Source: Rattus norvegicus (lineage: Eukaryota; Chordata; Mammalia; Rodentia; Muridae). Taken from it: a stretch of DNA of 64,000 nucleotides. The stretch lies in contig NC_086022.1 of NCBI RefSeq assembly GCF_036323735.1, positions 71,120,702-71,184,701 on the forward strand. The letters run 5' to 3'. The number at the start of each line of letters is the position of its first letter. Within the stretch, counting starts at the first letter, position 1. The position numbers and the translations under genes were made by a program. Shown piece after piece: positions 59,769 through 64,000 of this stretch. A model generated the notes under the pieces. It saw nothing but the letters and a program-made list of their open reading frames with translations. It made no database searches and was not told the DNA's origin.

Positions 59769-62700
59769 TTAGTTTGCAGCAATGGTGTCCTGAATCCAGT
59801 CCACATAGTTGCAGACCTTGGTGTACACACCAGGGTTGTCCTTCAGGGCACAGCCATAGCCCCAGGAGACAATGCCCTGGAGCTGTCCATTGCAGACCAC
59901 AGGGCCACCAGAGTCACCCTGGGAAGGAGAAATACAGTATTGAAGGGAGAGGCATAATGAGAAAGGAACACATTACTCTGAAGACGCCAGTCTAGCCATG
60001 CTATGACTCCCTAGGGTAGCCCACCCTCTGCTCTTGCTGACATGTTGAAATAACCTCCAGAATAGCCCTCCTCACATTTCCATGAACTACTACAGGAAAC
60101 TCCCTGCCTCATACATTAGGGCAGCCCAACCCCAATCCTAGGAAAAACGACAGCATTTTTGTGAGAATGGAGCCAATTACCTGGCAGGAATCTTTGCCTC
60201 CCTCCAGGAAGCCAACACAGATCATGTTATTGGTGATCTTTCCAGGGTAGGAGGCCTCACAGTCAGCCTGAGGCAGCACTGGGGCATCCAGGCACTGGAG
60301 CAGGTCTGGGTTGTTCACTTTGAGGAAAGGAATAGAAAGAAATGTGATTCAGGGGAGGCTAGCCATTGGCATTCCAGTTTAGACAACTCTAGGGAACCTG
60401 GTACATTCTTCAAGATATTAAGTCCCAGCAAGAAACTTAGATCCCAGAATAGTCATTATTGATGTCCTTTCTGGAAGTAATAATAGAACCTTCTTCATCT
60501 GCTCTGTTTACATGCTGGAAACAAGGTTGTTTTTGTGCATACATCTCTTGTACACTCTTCATAACTCAGTGTTATTGGCTACTTGCGATGGTTTTGCATT
60601 TTTGAAGCCCATGGTTTCAGTATAGAACCTTGCATACTTCTGGAAAGTTGTGAAGGAAGTTGATAAAATGCTGTACTCACCACCAAGACTGAGGGTGTTG
60701 CCCCAGCCAGAGATGAGGCACTGAGTGCCTGCAGGTGCACAGGAGCTGGGCAGAGCCACAGTGGCCACTCGGGAATTGAGGGTCACGGGGACAGAGAGCT
60801 TGATCAGCATGATGTCATTGTTCAGGTTCCTTGCATTAAAGTTGGGATGCTTGATGATCTTGGCAGCATTGACAAACTGCTCATTGCCCTCAAGGACATT
60901 GATGTTGTGCTCTCCCAGTCTCACTTGGATGCGGCTGTTTGGAAGAGAAACATGTTATACTCTTCATCTCCATTATTGCAGATACTTCAGAGTTGTTACT
61001 CACTTTTTTGTTAAATAATCTTAGAGTGGAGAGGAGCTTGGTCTGATATCACAAAAGTGACAGAGTCATGGAGGACAAGTAACATTGTGAGACCTGATTT
61101 CTTTCTGTTTCAAAGACAAGTAATACGATTGAGTTAAATGACTGTAGTTGTAGACTGCTCGTCAACCTCCTGTCCCTCCATCTTTTATAAACAAAATAGT
61201 TCCTTGTGCCTTCATTCTTCTTCTGTGGCTTTGCAAAGAATAAATCATACTTTAATTAACCTAGTCTGGTGTGCAATAAGAATATCTCTATCCGTGTGAC
61301 TGTGGCAGCTCCCAACGTGCTATGAATTCACTCTCTGCTTTCTCCCTAGATTTTCAAATTAAAATCTGGCTGATCTGGAAGCACGTTCAGGTCTGACACC
61401 ATCTGGTACACAAACCAGCTCTCAATTACCTCTTTACAGTGATATTCACAGCAGCACATGAGTTTTTAAAATCTTTACCGTTTTTTCGCACTAGGTTTAT
61501 CACCATGGTTTATCACCAGGACTGCTATTTGTGAAAGACTTCGTGTGACTTCATGTTTGATTCTTTCTATCCTACAATCAACTTTCCTTGCTTTCTTTAT
61601 CTATATACTTACATATTTTGGATAATTTATAGGTATGAAAGGCTTCCTAATCTGTATTCTTATTGTCTCTGAACTCATGAAATAAGTAATCTCTTTCCTG
61701 TGACTCTTCCCATTCACCGTATCAGGTCATTTCTTTCCCAATCTCATATTCTGCCCTCAGAAAGGTCAAATGTGTGTTCTGTACAGTGAGGGTCCATCAC
61801 TTACGACTTGTAACAGTGAGCTGCAGACACCACCCACTGGTCATTGATGAGAGAACCTCCACAGAAGTGGTATCCAGAGTTCAGGGACACCTGGTAGGGG
61901 ACAGAATTCTCTTGGCAGGTGTATCCTCCAACGATCTTGTCATCATCATCAATGGGAAAAGCAACTTGAGTTAAAACAAGAAAAGCAGTGAGAACACAAT
62001 TCATCAATGTCCTGGCAGGTGGGCTCTCAGCTTTCAGCTAAGTAATAGTCTTCACTAAATACAAGTAGAAAAAAAAAAGAAGGTAACACTGTATCCCTAG
62101 TAGGCATAGGACAATTTGTCCAACACTGTTCTACACTACACAGCACTGCATGACAATAAGAAGATACTACGTAGGTGACTGCACTCTGATTTGTTATGAG
62201 TGACATAATCATCAATGCTCTCAGTATGCAGAAATAGTGTGCAGAGATGGTTTTCTGATCTACTACTTTTTGATATGAAAATCATTATTCATTGAACTCA
62301 TTTGGCTGACAGAGATTTCAATTGGTTTTTTATGGTTTGAGGTATTTTATAAAAATATGCTTAGTGTATAGTACTTTATGTACTCACAGACTCTTTATAC
62401 CTCAATTCTATGTGTTAAGAAAAATAGGGAACAGGCTTTATGTAGGACAGATCTGTTTATGTTATTGCTGAAGATCGTTGATTTGTATTTTTTTGTATGT
62501 TGTAAATTCTTACAAATTACTTTTGTAATTTTAAAAAATATATAGTAACAAATAGCCTTCCTAATACAAGTCACTCTTCCAATCATATAAAGTAAGAATT
62601 TTTACATGTTAGTCTCCACTTTTATGAGTCTCAACTTTCAAGATTGGAGCTTTACTCTGTAAAGGCAGCCAGGCATTCAGTATCCTCAAGGTGGTGGACC

Positions 62701-62994
62701 CATAAGGAGTCCTGCTGGCTTCTATTCTGGAACCTTCTCATGCTTTCCTTTTCTAGACTCTCCGCTCACATTATATATGCAAGTGTAAGAGGTAATAAAG
62801 TAGTGTTACAGAGAAAGTTTGGAAGCAGGCTGCTGCTGGAAAGAGAAAGCAAACATTGGAGTAAAGATGGGATTGAAAAAAGCAGCCTTGATAGTGGGGT
62901 CCAAGGCTTCTAGGAGAAGGAAGGGAATAACCTAGGTTAAGGCATGGAACTCACCAGCAGCTCCCACATGGGCCAGGAACAGGAGTGCTCTCAT
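59769..62994 (-). CDS. Trypsinogen B (anionic-type, pancreatic serine protease), 5 exons
   Basis: Secreted trypsin zymogen, close paralogue of trypsinogen A. CDS exons in minus order: 62,994-62,955; 61,964-61,805; 60,934-60,681; 60,317-60,181; 59,918-59,769. Their lengths (40/160/254/137/150) are the same as in A, giving 246 aa with GT-AG borders. Signal peptide MRALLFLAHVGAAVA, activation peptide FPIDDDDK, mature IVGG. Triad His63, Asp107, Ser200 and S1 Asp194 are all present. Differences from A include Ser for Thr at residue 67, EGNEQF for EGDEQF and SVPVTLNSR for SSPVKLNAR. A His lies inside the signal-peptide core, where A has Leu. Intron 1 lacks A's 211-bp insert. Promoter TATA and PTF1-like sites are conserved, and the poly(A) signal is canonical. 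Rodent Try4/Try5-type by appearance; exact symbol not assigned. Confidence 0.95.
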
Positions 62995-63030
62995 TTTGGC
63001 AGAAGGTAGTGAGCACTTGTGGGAAGCCTG

Positions 63031-63038
63031 CCTTTATA
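63031..63038 (-). promoter_or_regulatory. TATA box of trypsinogen B
   Basis: TATAAAGG on the minus strand, 36 bp before the start codon. Confidence 0.85.
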
Positions 63039-63094
63039 CACCAATGTAGGGAGGAGGTACAGAGGGGAGGGCCCTCACTGCTTCTACAGAAACA

Positions 63095-63110
63095 CACCTG
63101 TGAGTTTCCA
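63095..63110 (-). promoter_or_regulatory. PTF1-like E-box/TC-box of trypsinogen B
   Basis: CACCTG then TTTCCA four bases on (plus-strand reading), about 57 bp upstream of TATA. It has the same orientation to the gene as in trypsinogen A, and a better TC-box. Confidence 0.65.
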
Positions 63111-64000
63111 TTTTGCAGAGCCTTACATCATTATGTTGTGTTTGTCTACTCTGTGACTAAATGAGGCACATGTGATAAAGAAAATTTTCATCCCATTGGA
63201 GACATGAATTGCGCTTAATTCTTGAAAAAGGGCTTTGCAAAGCAGTGGAAACAGACTCTGACTGTGCATCATGTCCTTCTTAGGCTCATATAAAAAGTTA
63301 ATGGGGTAGAGAATCAGCACCTTCATTATATATACCCTAATATCACAGGATGTTTGTTTATTAACTTTAAGGAAGACCTGGTATTTTGGGGGATATTGGA
63401 ATCTATAGAGCCCATGTGGATCTAATAACTATGAGATCATTGTGATTCTTAGCTATAGAGTCATTCATCATATAGAAATAGCATACCCAAGGACATTTGA
63501 CAACAGAATTGGAGTATTTAATAAGAGGGCAAAGGGAGAAATAGCCATGGTTCATACTGTAGGTTTTTACTTGGCTCTCCTGTCTAAGAAGTTTATTACA
63601 AGAAAAGTGTTTTGAAGTATGAACACTGAGGTTTCATTTAGTTTCCTTAATATGACCCAGAGATACAGCACCACATTCTCCTCTCACTGTTGACCCTCAT
63701 TTTTCATGCTTTTATGAGTCCTCTTCCATGGTTCTGTTAACAATCTGCATTTAAGATCACCTTACTTCAACACAGTTGGTTTGAGATAGAAGTCTATAGT
63801 CTATAACTGTTGTAAGGAAAGACTTCAGCAATGCTTAGTCTGAGTTCTGTTCACAGGATTGCCTTCAATATAATTTTAGCAAGGAGTCATTAACACAAAT
63901 CAAATATTTTCCTATATGAAAAATATAGGAGGATTCTGATATTCTTTATATTTAGTGACACTATCATATCAGACTTAATTCAGAGAAAACATTCCTGTAA

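Larger units (their letters stand above)
59575..64000 (-). repeat. Inverted duplication arm B (contains trypsinogen B; runs off the window)
   Basis: Reverse-complement partner of arm A. The match holds to the last bases of the window (TTCAGAGAAAACATTCC at about 63,980 pairs with 47,660), so the outer edge is not seen. Confidence 0.88.

Noticed and set aside
63000..64000. Possible D-beta or J-beta segments downstream of the trypsinogens
   Set aside because: No 12-RSS/23-RSS pair or J-type FGxG motif was seen; this stretch is still arm B of the inverted duplication.

Overview
The window is nuclear DNA from a murine rodent, most likely rat (Rattus). It holds spliced vertebrate genes with GT-AG introns, an open L1 retrotransposon whose 3' end looks like the rat L1 type, and rodent SINEs (B1, B2/B3 type). 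It is the 3' part of the T-cell receptor beta (Trb) locus, where the last upstream V segments are followed by a pancreatic trypsinogen cluster embedded in the same locus. No D, J or C segment is visible. Family and species assignments come from reading alone; no database search was run.

Layout. 1-6.7 kb: an L1 with complete ORF2 and open ORF1 (its 5' end lies outside the window), followed by an older L1 3' end. 7.2-7.8 kb: Trbv29, a two-exon V gene with a CRE-like promoter element and a 23-bp-spacer recombination signal (RSS). 12.6-13.2 kb: Trbv30 with a near-consensus 23-RSS. CTCF-like motifs lie just 3' of Trbv29 and just 5' of Trbv30. 13.9-47.6 kb: about 35 kb without a recognisable host gene. 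It is filled with nested L1s (including a near full-length antisense element with 5' UTR monomers and a twin-priming inversion), SINEs, a pair of LTR-like repeats, a composite repeat and microsatellites.

47.65-64 kb: two trypsinogen genes, each with five exons and an intact 246-aa reading frame, placed tail to tail on the two arms of a large inverted duplication. Arm A is about 47,650-52,665. Arm B runs from about 59,575 past the window end. Both genes have a TATA box, a PTF1-like E-box/TC-box upstream, a signal peptide, a DDDDK activation peptide and a full catalytic triad. The 6.9-kb spacer holds a Cdc42 processed pseudogene that itself contains a piece of trypsinogen intron 3/exon 4, a (CA)n/(TA)n tract, a young truncated L1 with target-site duplications and a second copy of the composite repeat.

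The V segments and trypsinogens share no known pathway; their linkage is an old feature of the locus. The most notable local signals are the Cdc42/trypsinogen mosaic, a 210-bp intron-to-intron copy inside trypsinogen A, the one-arm-only 380-bp polypurine tract, and the differing poly(A) signals of the two trypsinogens. I found no evidence of a wholly new biological system.
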